A stretch of DNA of 37,839 bases from Clostridia bacterium (GCA_017439965.1 JAFSID010000032.1:1-37839), one strand, 5' to 3'; numbered from the stretch's first letter, positions 1 through 9,345 are shown. The notes: generated from the sequence alone by a model not told the origin. Numbers and translations are program-made.

Positions 1-3000
1 AGAACTACGGGCTCGGGCTCTTCTGCTGCTACAACGGTAACAACGAAGGGCTCTTCGTAATCGTAGTACTTAAGAACGATTTCATACTCACCTGCTTCGG
101 TGAATGCATCGTAGATAAGCTCGAAGCCTTCGGTGAGGTATTCCTCTTCACCGTCGGAGTAAAGAACGTAAAGCTCAAGACCCTCGGTGTCAAGCTCCTC
201 GCCTACAACGTATTCGGTCTTTGTGGGAGGAGTCATAATGAATGCGGAATCAATTGAACGAACGGTTACGGTGTAGGTTGATGCAAAGCCGTCATAAAGA
301 ACGATAACCTCTACCTCACCCGTTGCAGAAAGGTCTGCACTTACGTCGTATCTGCCTGCATCAGTGATAATCTCAGTTGAGCCGTCAGCATAGGTTACGG
401 TAAGCTCAAGGCCTGTGGTATCAAGCTCCTCACCAAGCATATATAAGGTCTTGGTTGCGGGAGTAGAAATAGTAACGTCGGTAATTTCCTTACCTGTAAC
501 GGTGAGAACAAAGCCCGAGATGGTCTTTCCGCCGTAGGAAATGCTCATCTTGGTACCCTTGGTCATAACCTCAGCCTCGTAAACTGCCTCAATCTTGTCA
601 AGGCCGAGAACCTCGGTATAACCGTTATTGTAGATAGCCTTAATGGTAAGACCTGTAAGGTCTACGGGGTCACCCTCCATATAGCCGCCTGCAAGCTCCT
701 TGTCAGGCCAGGTGTTGATTGCAAGAGACTCAAGAGCAACAGCCTCAACGGTAATGTCGAAGGATGCTTCTTTGCCACCGTAGGTAACGGTAACGGAGGT
801 CATATCGAGAGTTGCAACGGTAGCGCTTACAGTGTACTTGTCAATAGCAATCTCGTCACCGCTTTCAAGAACTGCAACAACCTCAAGACCGGTAAGGTCG
901 ATGGTATCGCCATCGAAATAAGCGGTCTTATCGGGAGCGGTCTTAACAGCGATGTGGTCAAGACCTACTGCAACGTCAGCGGTGGTTTCATAGCCACGGT
1001 ACTTAAGAGTTACGGTGTAGGTGCCAGACTCAGCGCCAAAGCCCTCGGGAACAACAAGCTCTTCGGCAAAGTTAACTGCCGCGGACTCGGTGTTATCGGA
1101 GTAAAGCTCATAAACTGCGAAATCAGTTACAGAGGGAGTAGCTCCGATGGAGTAGATTACGTCGGACTCAGCACGGATGCCGGTAAGAGTGTTCACACGC
1201 TCGCCGTCGCCCGTTGCAAGACCGTTCATATTAGCTGCCGTATCAAAGAAGCCGATGTAGAAGAGACGGAAGTAGATATAGCGGTTTGCGGTTGCTGCGG
1301 TATTGTAATCATTGGGGGTGTAAGGAATATTGGAATAAGGTCTGATTGCGAACTTTGTAACGGTCTTGCCGTCAAGCTCGGGATACTCGTCAAGAAGGTT
1401 AACGGTAAATGCGTTGGGAGTGTAAAGCTGACCGTTCTTACCGTAGCCAAGCCAGGGTCTTTCTACGGTATAAGGCTCATCCTCGCCCTCAACGTATACG
1501 TCAACTGCCATTACGGCATCCTTAACGAGAGAGCTGTTCATATTAAGGCACTCGTTGTTAAAGTCGATGGAAAGCCAAGGGCTGTCGTTAACAACGAAGT
1601 AGTTTTTGGGAAGGAACTCATATCTGTAAGAAACCTCAGAGAGCTTCTGGTTATAAGGAATAAATGAGGTTACGTTCTTTTCACCCTTTTCCCATGTACC
1701 GGGGAAGTTTGCCCAATAGCCTGCTTTGAATTCGGTTCCGATAACAACGTCATACTTGCTCTGTGCAACTGAGCCGAATACGGGGTTGGAAACGGGAACC
1801 TCAAAGAGTATGTATGCAGAAGCAAGAGAGGTCTCTGTTGCCGCATAACGAACGTATACGGTACCCTCGCTTACGGGAAGCTTGGTAGCACCTGACTCAA
1901 GAGCAACGATGTCACCTGTGTTGATACGGTACTCGTAGGACTTCTCGGGATCAAAGCCCGTGATGGCATATGCATTGAGATAGCTGGTGGTATCGGTATC
2001 AAGCTCGAGCTTAAGCTCCTTGGGAGCCTTGGGAGCCTGCATAAGTACACGGCACTTATCGGGATCGTTATACTCTGCATCCTCCTTGCCCTCTACTGCA
2101 TAGACGGGAAGGTCGAATACGGGATATCTGTTAGCGTTGGTAATTGTTTCGGGAGCAACCATATCGTATACGGGCCAATACTGGATAGCCGTAACGTAAC
2201 CCGTCGCATCCTCGGGAATTACGTTAGCGGTAGCAAATTCGATGGTTGTATAGCCAACCTGGAAATAGTTTGCGTATACGTCATAGTAGGGAACGGTATC
2301 ACCTGCAACGTGAATACGAAGTCTTGCGGTGATCTGAGAGTTTCCGAGGGGGCTGGAAGCACCGAAGCCCGAACGTATACGGGGCATATAGAAGTCGGAT
2401 ACTGCGATAACCTCGTCGTCTGCCATCGCATACTGATATGCAAAATCAAGACGCGATGCGTAGGTTGCAGTCCAATGGGTTGCGTGACGTACGGAAAGAA
2501 CGTTATCAATGGTATACTTATCGCCGTAAATCTGAGCAAGTCTGTCGGTCCATGTACCCTGGAGGAAGCCGTTTGTAGTTCTGGACGGATTACCCCAAGC
2601 GATAGAGCCGTAGTGCTCACCCTTGATAAGAACATACTGAGGCTGACCGCCGAGATAACCGTCAGCACCTGCAATTCTTACTGCCCAAACACCTGCGGTA
2701 AGGCCTGAAATTTCAGTTGCGCCAGCCTCAACTGCGGTCCATACGCCGTCGTTGATATTAACAACTCTGTACTCGTAGGAGGTGTTAGCATCAAGACCTG
2801 TGATAACGCCGTCAACGAGCTCAAGACCCGTAACGGTGGGCTGCTTACCCTTGATTTCAACGGTTGCATATTCAACACCGTCGAGATAGGTGCCGTAAGC
2901 AAGAGCCTTAATGTAATAGGTTCCTATATCTTCAACAACAAAGCTTAAAGAGCCTGCGGGAATTGCATTCCATATCTCTGTATCGGTAGAGATAGCATAT

Positions 3001-5744
3001 GGAATACTATCGTTAAGTCCCTTGATAACGTATCCGTCAGCGGCAACGTCTACGGTAACGGTAGGAGCGGGTGCGGGAACCTTAATGTTATATTCACGAA
3101 TGTAGATGAAGGGGAAGTTTGCTCTGCCCTGCCATGCTGTGGTACCGTCGTCCTTAAAGCCATCCTGAATGGACGCACCGGCGGGAGCGGGCCAGAGAGG
3201 CCAAACCTGAAGAGCGGTAACGTAAGCGTCGGGATCGTCAATGGTTGTAAAGTCGATCTTGCTGTACGTATTCTGGTTCCAGTTAGCTACAATATCGTAG
3301 TAGGGCTGTGCGCCGTTGGTAACGTATACACGAACGGTGCAGAGGTTTCCGTTATAGCTGACACCCTCGTAAATGTTATTTCCGATGTAACCCGTACAAG
3401 AGAAGGAAACAACCATATTAGCGAGGTCGGAAAGCTTAATAATCTGGTCATCGTTCATTGCGTAGGTGGTATCAATTGCAGCGAGCTGCTTGAACGCCGC
3501 CTCGGTCTCTTCAGACATTACCCAGCTACCGAGCTGAAGCTTTGCGCTCGTCGCAGATGCGGTGTGAGGACCTACGGACTGCTGAGTGGAGCTCCAGTAG
3601 CCCTTGTTAAAGGGACGGGCTGCGGTGCTGAAATCAACAGACTTGTTGCCATCCTCGCCAACCTTAAGAACGCTTTCCTGCTTAGCGGGTATGGGGTTAA
3701 CGAGAATATACTCGGGAGCACTTGCAACGAGGCTTCCGCTACCCTTAACGCGAACTGCGTAAAGAGCGGTTGCAAGGTCAACAATCTCGGTTGCACCTGC
3801 AGGAGCATCGTTCCATTCGGAGATTCCGAAGTAATCTGCCTTAGCGTACTCGTAGGTAACGCTTGCGTCAAGCCCCTTAATAGCGGTGCCCTCGGTGTAG
3901 ATATCACCTACAAAGTCAGCAGCGCCTTCAATGGAGATAGTAACGATATCGGAATCAATATAGCCTGCGTCAACGCGCTTTACGTAATAGGTGCCCAAAT
4001 CAACCTTATACTCGGTAATACCGTTCACGGTTGTCCAGTCAACCTTATCAGTGGAAATTGCGTACGTACCGTTGGGGGTAAAGCCTATGATAGCATACTT
4101 ATCGCCCGAAGCCTGAGCGTTGAGCACGGGAGTCTCGTTCTTAGCAATCTCATAGGTATTGATAGTGCGGAGCATCTGGTAGCCCTGCACGTTACCCTGC
4201 TTTGCAAGAGTTGCGGTAGAGGAGAACTCGTAGAAGAAGATAATATCAATTCTGGTAACGTAGCCATCTGCCTCTTTACCTATATAGGTATTACGTTCAA
4301 GCATATTGATACCCTGCTGATTCCAGGGCTGAACGATCGTAACAGCGGGCTCGTCGCTACCGTTGGTGTAAAGCTTAAGAGCGTAGCTTGCGTCCTCAAG
4401 GCTCGTTACGGGGAAGTTGTAGTAGGTAAGGAAGGTGTGGAGACCGTACTTATCTACGTCGAACTGCTCCTCAAGAGTGGGAGCGTAGGTGAATCTTACT
4501 ACGTTCTTCTGATAGTAGTCAGCATACTCCTTAGCGCCTGAAATAGCGTAAGCAAAGCCATATGCGGCAGACGCTGAGGGCTGTGCATAGGTGCCGTCAA
4601 ACGCACCGTACCAGTAAACGGAAGCAAGGTTCTTTGCGGTCGTATCGGAGTTATAGGGAACGCCCGTAGGAGCAGTCCACATACCGTTGATAGCACCGTC
4701 GAATGCCTTAACTTTGCCGTTGTCACCCGTAATCTTGTCATCCCACTCGCACTCCTGAACGGAGAAGCCGGGCTGAGTAGCCTTGGGAACAACGACGAAT
4801 GCGGAGGGGCTGTCGGTGTATTCACCGCTACCTACAACGTATACTTCGTATACACCGCCCACGAGGTTTGCAATTTCGGTAACGCCGGTTACCTCAACAA
4901 ATGCCTCGGGGAGAGAGTGTGTGGGAGCATACTTATAGGTAAGGGATGCGTCAAGACCTGTAATCTTACCGTCGTGAGCATCTGCCTCGGTACCGTCCCA
5001 GGTATCAATAACACCCTCAAGCTCGGGAGTCTCAAGAGTCTTGTTGAGGTCGAAGTGCTTTACAAGGAAGTAAAACTCTGTACCCTTGATTTCCGCAACT
5101 GCCTCATTAGCCTCAGTGTTGGGGTCGTCCTCAACTGCGGGAGTCTTAACAAGGGATGGGTGAAGATTGAAGAATGCGGGGTCGGGATAGAGTTCGTAGG
5201 TGATGGAAGCAAGCTTGGGGTTGCCCTCAAGAGCCTCAATAGCATCTGCGATATCCTTATCAGTAACCTCACGGTTTTCACAGTGAACAACCGCGTCGTT
5301 ACCCTGAATCCACCAGGGATAGTTACGTACGATGGTCTGTCCGTCGTCCATCGTAAGAGTGATGGTGTAGTAGGAGCCTACAACGTGGGTGAGAAGTCCA
5401 CCGTTAGCGAGACGGCGGTTGAACTGAATCTCGTTGTAATCCTTGATATTTACCTGTTCCTCTGTGGGAATGTGGTAGATAGCGACCGTGTCGGAAAGTG
5501 TTCCGAGCTTGGAAGAACGGTCGGTGAAGCCTGTTGATGATTCAACGTAGTTGAGCGTGTTGGAAGAGCAATAAGCACTGCTGATAATTTGCCAACCACC
5601 AGCTTCGGAATTTGCCGCATCATACGCAACGGGCTTCTGAGTGAAGTCGTATGACTTTGCGGTTGCCGTAAGCGCTACTGCACATACAATAACGGACAAT
5701 ACTGTAAGTACTGTGAGCACACGGCGAAGAGTAGTTTTTGCCAT
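1..5744 (-). CDS. Giant secreted modular surface protein (3' end outside window)
   Basis: An open frame of 1914 codons runs from ATG at 5744 past the left edge, so the C-terminus is missing. The start has an AAGGAGG site and a consensus promoter upstream. Residues 1-29 form a signal peptide (MAKTTLRR, then a hydrophobic core). The rest alternates two module types: beta-sandwich-like units of about 190 residues (about 322-528, 702-892, 1048-1228, 1320-1511, perhaps also 40-250), and units of about 60 residues built around GLDASxTYEY ... GATEI..L..G.Y.VR (about 259-320, 547-607, 619-682, 902-963, 979-1043, 1257-1315). Residues about 1592-1914 are four tandem Ig-like repeats of the Big_3 type (GEELDTTGLEL ... 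YGG....TVTV). Big_3 domains are usual in cell-surface proteins of Firmicutes. No catalytic motif is visible. An adhesin or glycan-binding role is inference; the anchor may lie beyond the edge. Confidence 0.85.
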   Translation of the reverse strand, partial: MAKTTLRRVLTVLTVLSVIVCAVALTATAKSYDFTQKPVAYDAANSEAGGWQIISSAYCSSNTLNYVESSTGFTDRSSKLGTLSDTVAIYHIPTEEQVNIKDYNEIQFNRRLANGGLLTHVVGSYYTITLTMDDGQTIVRNYPWWIQGNDAVVHCENREVTDKDIADAIEALEGNPKLASITYELYPDPAFFNLHPSLVKTPAVEDDPNTEANEAVAEIKGTEFYFLVKHFDLNKTLETPELEGVIDTWDGTEADAHDGKITGLDASLTYKYAPTHSLPEAFVEVTGVTEIANLVGGVYEVYVVGSGEYTDSPSAFVVVPKATQPGFSVQECEWDDKITGDNGKVKAFDGAINGMWTAPTGVPYNSDTTAKNLASVYWYGAFDGTYAQPSASAAYGFAYAISGAKEYADYYQKNVVRFTYAPTLEEQFDVDKYGLHTFLTYYNFPVTSLEDASYALKLYTNGSDEPAVTIVQPWNQQGINMLERNTYIGKEADGYVTRIDIIFFYEFSSTATLAKQGNVQGYQMLRTINTYEIAKNETPVLNAQASGDKYAIIGFTPNGTYAISTDKVDWTTVNGITEYKVDLGTYYVKRVDAGYIDSDIVTISIEGAADFVGDIYTEGTAIKGLDASVTYEYAKADYFGISEWNDAPAGATEIVDLATALYAVRVKGSGSLVASAPEYILVNPIPAKQESVLKVGEDGNKSVDFSTAARPFNKGYWSSTQQSVGPHTASATSAKLQLGSWVMSEETEAAFKQLAAIDTTYAMNDDQIIKLSDLANMVVSFSCTGYIGNNIYEGVSYNGNLCTVRVYVTNGAQPYYDIVANWNQNTYSKIDFTTIDDPDAYVTALQVWPLWPAPAGASIQDGFKDDGTTAWQGRANFPFIYIREYNIKVPAPAPTVTVDVAADGYVIKGLNDSIPYAISTDTEIWNAIPAGSLSFVVEDIGTYYIKALAYGTYLDGVEYATVEIKGKQPTVTGLELVDGVITGLDANTSYEYRVVNINDGVWTAVEAGATEISGLTAGVWAVRIAGADGYLGGQPQYVLIKGEHYGSIAWGNPSRTTNGFLQGTWTDRLAQIYGDKYTIDNVLSVRHATHWTATYASRLDFAYQYAMADDEVIAVSDFYMPRIRSGFGASSPLGNSQITARLRIHVAGDTVPYYDVYANYFQVGYTTIEFATANVIPEDATGYVTAIQYWPVYDMVAPETITNANRYPVFDLPVYAVEGKEDAEYNDPDKCRVLMQAPKAPKELKLELDTDTTSYLNAYAITGFDPEKSYEYRINTGDIVALESGATKLPVSEGTVYVRYAATETSLASAYILFEVPVSNPVFGSVAQSKYDVVIGTEFKAGYWANFPGTWEKGEKNVTSFIPYNQKLSEVSYRYEFLPKNYFVVNDSPWLSIDFNNECLNMNSSLVKDAVMAVDVYVEGEDEPYTVERPWLGYGKNGQLYTPNAFTVNLLDEYPELDGKTVTKFAIRPYSNIPYTPNDYNTAATANRYIYFRLFYIGFFDTAANMNGLATGDGERVNTLTGIRAESDVIYSIGATPSVTDFAVYELYSDNTESAAVNFAEELVVPEGFGAESGTYTVTLKYRGYETTADVAVGLDHIAVKTAPDKTAYFDGDTIDLTGLEVVAVLESGDEIAIDKYTVSATVATLDMTSVTVTYGGKEASFDITVEAVALESLAINTWPDKELAGGYMEGDPVDLTGLTIKAIYNNGYTEVLGLDKIEAVYEAEVMTKGTKMSISYGGKTISGFVLTVTGKEITDVTISTPATKTLYMLGEELDTTGLELTVTYADGSTEIITDAGRYDVSADLSATGEVEVIVLYDGFASTYTVTVRSIDSAFIMTPPTKTEYVVGEELDTEGLELYVLYSDGEEEYLTEGFELIYDAFTEAGEYEIVLKYYDYEEPFVVTVVAAEEPEPVV

Positions 5745-5804
5745 GTCTTTTCCTCCTTAAAAAATTTAGTGATATAGGGAATTATCCCATTTTCGCTAAT
5801 ATAC

Positions 5805-5833
5805 ATTATAAACAATATTTTCAGGTTTGTCAA
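5805..5833 (-). promoter_or_regulatory. Sigma-A promoter of the giant surface protein
   Basis: On the minus strand, TTGACA (5833-5828), a 17-bp spacer and TATAAT (5810-5805) match the consensus perfectly. It lies about 60 bp before the ATG at 5744. A perfect 12-bp palindrome sits just upstream at 5840-5851. Confidence 0.85.
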
Positions 5834-5839
5834 CGAAGA

Positions 5840-5851
5840 ATTGTATACAAT
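5840..5851. promoter_or_regulatory. Candidate operator palindrome ATTGTATACAAT
   Basis: A perfect 12-bp palindrome lies 6 bp upstream of the -35 box of the giant surface gene. It has the size and symmetry of a dimeric repressor or activator site. The cognate protein is unknown. The rest of the 5745-6053 gap is AT-rich, with a weak TAGGTG/CACCTA inverted repeat near 5883-5913 and no gene. Confidence 0.4.
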
Positions 5852-6043
5852 ATAATCAAAAATGTGATTGAAAATTTTTTTGTAGGTGCTTTTTCACACT
5901 TTTTATACACCTAATTTGTGCAACCTTCACATAAGTCAAAAACGATATAAAATCGGGACAATTTATACAAGCTTTGGACAAACGCTTTTATTAAAAAACA
6001 GTAAATTGTTAAAACAAAAAAACAAAGCTATCGTCTCACAACA

Positions 6044-6073
6044 TTAAAGAAAACCTCCCGTTTTTTCGGGAGG
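6044..6073 (-). terminator. Intrinsic terminator after the ThuA-like gene
   Basis: CCTCCCG and CGGGAGG form a 7-bp stem with a six-base loop, followed on the minus strand by TTTTCTTT. It lies 24 bp past the stop of the ThuA-like gene. Confidence 0.85.
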
Positions 6074-6096
6074 CTTTACGATTAGCTATACAGCTC

Positions 6097-6813
6097 TTAT
6101 TTGCGAAGAGATTCGGGAGATTCGGAAGCGTGAATGCAAATGGGAGTGTCTGCGGGAGCCTTCTTACAAGCCCACGCGCCTGCATTCTTTATGATTCTCG
6201 TTACGTATTCGTTGTTAAGTGAGGGGAAGGTCTCGTGACCGGGCTGGAAATAGAATATTTTGCCAAGGCCTCTTGTAAAGGTACAGCCCGAGCGGAATAG
6301 CTCACCGCCTGCAAACCAGCCCATAAACACTATCTCATCGGGAGTGGGAATGTCAAAATACTCGCCGTACATTTCCTCGCTCTCAAGCTCGAAGCTTTCG
6401 GGAATACCCTGAGCAATAGGATGAGAGGGCGCGGTTACCCAGATACGCTCACGGTCATCGTCTCTCCAACGGAGAGTACAAGCAGTACCCATAAGTCTCT
6501 TAAAGGGCTTTGAGAGATGTGCGGAATGAAGCGCGATAAAGCCACAGCCTCCGAGAACTGCATTCTGTACCCTTTCGGCAACAGCATCGGGAACAAGGTG
6601 ATGCTTAACGTGTCCCCACCAGCAAATAAGATCAGCGCTCTTAACGAGCTCCTCGGTAAAGACCTCCTCAACGGTCTCAACGGTTGCGATAACCACCTCG
6701 TGACCGTCCTCGGTAAACATCTCGGCAATTCTGCCGTGAATACCGTTGGGATATATAGCCTTTACCGCAGGCTCGGAATCGTGAAATCCTTCGTTATAGA
6801 TAAGTACCTTCAT
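6097..6813 (-). CDS. ThuA-like domain protein (trehalose-utilisation family)
   Basis: 238 residues, starting MKVLIYNEGF behind AGGAGG. The whole length fits the ThuA family (PF06283), a class I glutamine-amidotransferase-like fold found in sugar-catabolic operons of Firmicutes and others. Visible family features are the N-terminal strand leading to EGFHD, the central GFIALHSAH segment (about residues 92-100), a WRDDDRERIWV strand and the late YFQPGHETFPSL stretch (about 193-204). The biochemical role of ThuA proteins is poorly defined; carbohydrate or sugar-derivative metabolism is the usual association. It is followed by its own terminator and appears monocistronic. The upstream gap contains the repeat element at 6969-7185. 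I found no convincing promoter. Confidence 0.85.
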   Translation of the reverse strand: MKVLIYNEGFHDSEPAVKAIYPNGIHGRIAEMFTEDGHEVVIATVETVEEVFTEELVKSADLICWWGHVKHHLVPDAVAERVQNAVLGGCGFIALHSAHLSKPFKRLMGTACTLRWRDDDRERIWVTAPSHPIAQGIPESFELESEEMYGEYFDIPTPDEIVFMGWFAGGELFRSGCTFTRGLGKIFYFQPGHETFPSLNNEYVTRIIKNAGAWACKKAPADTPICIHASESPESLRK

Positions 6814-6968
6814 AATAAAAACCTCCTGTTTATATCTTTGATTTCATTTTAACACAGCAATCACACAAAGATATATACATAAATTGTTTAAAAATAACAT
6901 TTTTTTGATTTATAACTCGCTTTTTCCGTTTAAAAGCTATAAATTATGTAAAAAACTTGCTCTAAAAA

Positions 6969-7185
6969 ATTCACCCTATAATGAATGTAGGATGTCGAAA
7001 AGGCAAAAAGCCTTTTCGAAGCTGATATATCAGCCTCCCAAAAAGCAAATTGCTTTTTGGACTACATTCATTTGAACGAAAATCGACAGTTTTCTCAAAG
7101 AAAACTGTTAGCAAATCAAAGATTTGCTGTCGAAATTCTTGAATTTCGACTTTCGATTATCGTTATACCGAAATACAGGGTGAAT
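6969..7185. repeat. MITE-like element: 12-bp terminal inverted repeats around two cloverleaf palindromes
   Basis: ATTCACCCTATA (6969-6980) and TACAGGGTGAAT (7174-7185) are inverted repeats matching at 11 of 12 positions. Between them lie two multibranch palindromes. The first has a 10-bp outer stem (6981-6990 with 7062-7071) enclosing stems 6995-7004/7010-7019, 7021-7027/7028-7034 and 7038-7048/7050-7060. The second has an outer stem (7075-7086 with 7153-7164, 11 of 12) enclosing 7086-7095/7099-7108, 7110-7117/7121-7128 and 7129-7138/7141-7150. All inner stems are perfect. No reading frame inside looks real. The layout fits a non-autonomous transposable element or REP-like repeat. I could not identify a target-site duplication or a family. 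Confidence 0.75.
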
Positions 7186-7236
7186 AATATTGAGTCGTCA
7201 TATGTTTTAGCTTATTCAATTAACCGATTAACCACG

Positions 7237-8166
7237 TCAGCAGTACCATTTTCTGCAAGCCTTGATGCAGAGCTCCTCGATATAGTCGCGTCTTGCAAGC
7301 GTCTTTATCCATTTTTCAGGGATATCCGTATATCCCCATACGGCACCTGCCATACCGCCTGCGATTGCGCCGACCGTATCGGTATCCTCACCGAGATTGA
7401 CGGCACGAAGCACGCACTCCTTATAATTTTTAGAGTTGAGCAGACACCATATTGACGCCTCAAGAGTATCAACGACGTATCCGCTGCTCTTGATCTCGCT
7501 TATCGGAAGCTTTGCAAAATCAAGCTCGAAGAGTCTTGAAAAATGCTCAAGCTCCTCACGTCCCAAGTAATAACGCTCTGCCTCTGCAAGTCCGCGGTAT
7601 ACCGCCTCGACCGAGCGGTCGTCAAGGATGCTCCACACGACGTGGGCGTATATTCCGCAAGCAATAAGCGAGCGCTCGTGAGCGTGGGTCATTCTTGATG
7701 CGTTGTGAATTATCTGAATTGGGTCCTCACACCTTTTGTAGTAGGTGTAAAGGATGAACGGAAGTATTCTCATAAGAGAGCCGTTACCGTTGTCCCACTC
7801 GCTGTCCTGACCGCATTCGATGGCGGAAAGGTGCTCGCCTGCGTATAAAAGTATTGATTTGCGACAGCTTGCTCCGACGTCGAAAACGTCACCGTCGGGA
7901 GTGAATTTTCCATCCCCGAGCCACGCGCAGAAATTGTCCATTATCCCGTTATAGTCAAGGCGTCCGTTTGCAAGGCTTTCGAGTGCCGCAAGGGTCATAC
8001 TCGTGTCGTCCGACCAATAGCCCGCAGGCACGTTATAGGTACCGAAGCCCTCCATATCTATAACCGACTTTATGTCAAGCTCGTCTCTCGTACAAAACTC
8101 TACGGGTACGCCAAGCGCATCCGCAACCGCGTGACCGAAAATCACACCCTTTATTGTGTTAAGCAT
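7237..8166 (-). CDS. ADP-ribosylglycohydrolase (DraG/ARH family)
   Basis: 309 residues starting MLNTIKGVIFGHAVADALG, matching the PF03747 N-terminus. The metal-binding motif WSDDTSM (about residues 50-56) and the late EDTDTVGAIAGGMAG motif (about 258-272) are both intact, so the di-magnesium site should be functional. The family removes ADP-ribose from proteins or small molecules; the substrate here cannot be read from sequence. The start lies 2 bp after the stop of the upstream alpha/beta hydrolase, so the two form an operon from the promoter at 9211-9239. The repeat element lies downstream of its stop. Confidence 0.9.
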   Translation of the reverse strand: MLNTIKGVIFGHAVADALGVPVEFCTRDELDIKSVIDMEGFGTYNVPAGYWSDDTSMTLAALESLANGRLDYNGIMDNFCAWLGDGKFTPDGDVFDVGASCRKSILLYAGEHLSAIECGQDSEWDNGNGSLMRILPFILYTYYKRCEDPIQIIHNASRMTHAHERSLIACGIYAHVVWSILDDRSVEAVYRGLAEAERYYLGREELEHFSRLFELDFAKLPISEIKSSGYVVDTLEASIWCLLNSKNYKECVLRAVNLGEDTDTVGAIAGGMAGAVWGYTDIPEKWIKTLARRDYIEELCIKACRKWYC

Positions 8167-8168
8167 AT

Positions 8169-9179
8169 TTATTCAACTCCCATTTCGTGAAGCTTTTTCC
8201 AAATTAAATCAGCCCAGTTAAGATGACCTCCGTCACCTACGACGAGCGCGCATCTGTCCGGCACGCCTGCCACATCGTATATAAGCGATATTTTTTCGTA
8301 TGCCTTGTTGACTCCGTGTATCGGGAATATAGGGTCCTCCTTGCCTGCGGCAACGACAAGATGACGGGGTGCGATAAGCCCTGCAAGGTCCCCCATTTCA
8401 AACCATTTTCTGATTGACGGAATATGATTGCAAATGCAATGAGGCATTGCGGCAATAGAGTCCTCGTAAAGACATACCGCGCAAGAGGGCGCCGCATACT
8501 CGATTCGCTCGTCAATACAAACAAGATAATAGGTTGCAGTACCGCCACCCGAATTACCCGTGCAGACGATTCCGTTCATATCTACCTTCGGAAATGCCTT
8601 TTCAACGGCGTCAAGTATCCTCATAGCGTCCCATACCCTCTCGCCAATAACGGTACGCCCCATAAGTATCGCCATCTTTGAAGCCTCGTCACAGCTTGTG
8701 CCTCTACCCTCAAGACTTGACTCACCGAAGTTGCGCGCCTCAATAACGAGCGCGCATCTTCCCTCTTTTATCGAACGGGGCGCCATTGCTCTGTGATGCC
8801 AGGAGGATATAGACTTTTCGTCATCCTCGTTTTTAGGGCTTCCGAGGGCTATATGCATACCTGCACCGTGACCGCTCAAACAGACAGTCAAGGGATATTT
8901 TTCCTTATCTCCCCGAGGTATGAGAAGATGGCAGGGTACGTGATAGCCTCTTTCGGTCTCAACCGTAAATCTGTATTCGGTGTGAGTGTCGAAATCCTTT
9001 TCGTATTCTATTTCAGCCTCTCCGTCACACCTCTCAAGCGGTAAGCCTAAAAGCTCCTCAAGCTTGGCACGGGCTTTTGCTTTCCATTCTTCAAGAGAGT
9101 CTCCTGTTTCGTAGGATAACAGCGGACGGTGATTTTTCAGCGTTTCGTATTCGAATTCGTGACTGTTAACGGTTTTCAT
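8169..9179 (-). CDS. Alpha/beta hydrolase, acetyl-xylan-esterase/dienelactone-hydrolase type
   Basis: 336 residues with GAGG before the ATG. The nucleophile elbow GNSGGG (about residues 209-214), an acid loop near GKEDPIFPIHG and a final histidine in DGGHLNW form a plausible Ser-Asp-His triad. CLSGHGAG near residue 105 would supply the oxyanion region. No signal peptide, so it acts in the cytoplasm. It resembles the Abhydrolase_7/acetyl-xylan-esterase group that deacylates sugars; the substrate is inference. First gene of a two-gene operon with the ADP-ribosylglycohydrolase. Confidence 0.85.
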   Translation of the reverse strand: MKTVNSHEFEYETLKNHRPLLSYETGDSLEEWKAKARAKLEELLGLPLERCDGEAEIEYEKDFDTHTEYRFTVETERGYHVPCHLLIPRGDKEKYPLTVCLSGHGAGMHIALGSPKNEDDEKSISSWHHRAMAPRSIKEGRCALVIEARNFGESSLEGRGTSCDEASKMAILMGRTVIGERVWDAMRILDAVEKAFPKVDMNGIVCTGNSGGGTATYYLVCIDERIEYAAPSCAVCLYEDSIAAMPHCICNHIPSIRKWFEMGDLAGLIAPRHLVVAAGKEDPIFPIHGVNKAYEKISLIYDVAGVPDRCALVVGDGGHLNWADLIWKKLHEMGVE

Positions 9180-9210
9180 TTTTCAACCTCATTTTGCTTA
9201 GATGATTTTT

Positions 9211-9239
9211 ATTATAGCACAACGAAGTTAACTTTTCAA
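9211..9239 (-). promoter_or_regulatory. Promoter of the hydrolase/ADP-ribosylglycohydrolase operon
   Basis: Minus strand TTGAAA (9239-9234), 17-bp spacer, TATAAT (9216-9211), about 32 bp before the ATG at 9179. Confidence 0.8.
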
Positions 9240-9283
9240 CACGTTAACAAAGAAACAGAATTTATTTTTACAGCAAAATACGA

Positions 9284-9312
9284 TTGACACACGAAAAATA
9301 AAGATGTAAAAT
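9284..9312 (+). promoter_or_regulatory. Promoter of the acyltransferase gene
   Basis: TTGACA (9284-9289), 17-bp spacer, TAAAAT (9307-9312). The AGAGGA site at 9334-9339 and ATG at 9346 follow. Confidence 0.8.
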
Positions 9313-9345
9313 ATAGACAATATAAGAAAGTCAAGAGGAAAAGAA

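Noticed and set aside
1..1000. Tandem repeats at the left end as a possible CRISPR or DNA repeat array
   Set aside because: The periodicity is at protein level (four Big_3 domains of about 80 residues) with diverged DNA, not identical short repeats with spacers.
954..1667. Plus-strand open frame of 237 codons with regular composition
   Set aside because: It is antisense to the giant surface protein, as are the other plus frames in 2310-5537. They follow the third-position bias of the real minus-strand gene, lack ribosome sites and match no protein family.
6884..7455. Plus-strand open frames across the cloverleaf element
   Set aside because: They are created by the palindromes and by antisense reading of the ADP-ribosylglycohydrolase; no ribosome site and no family resemblance.
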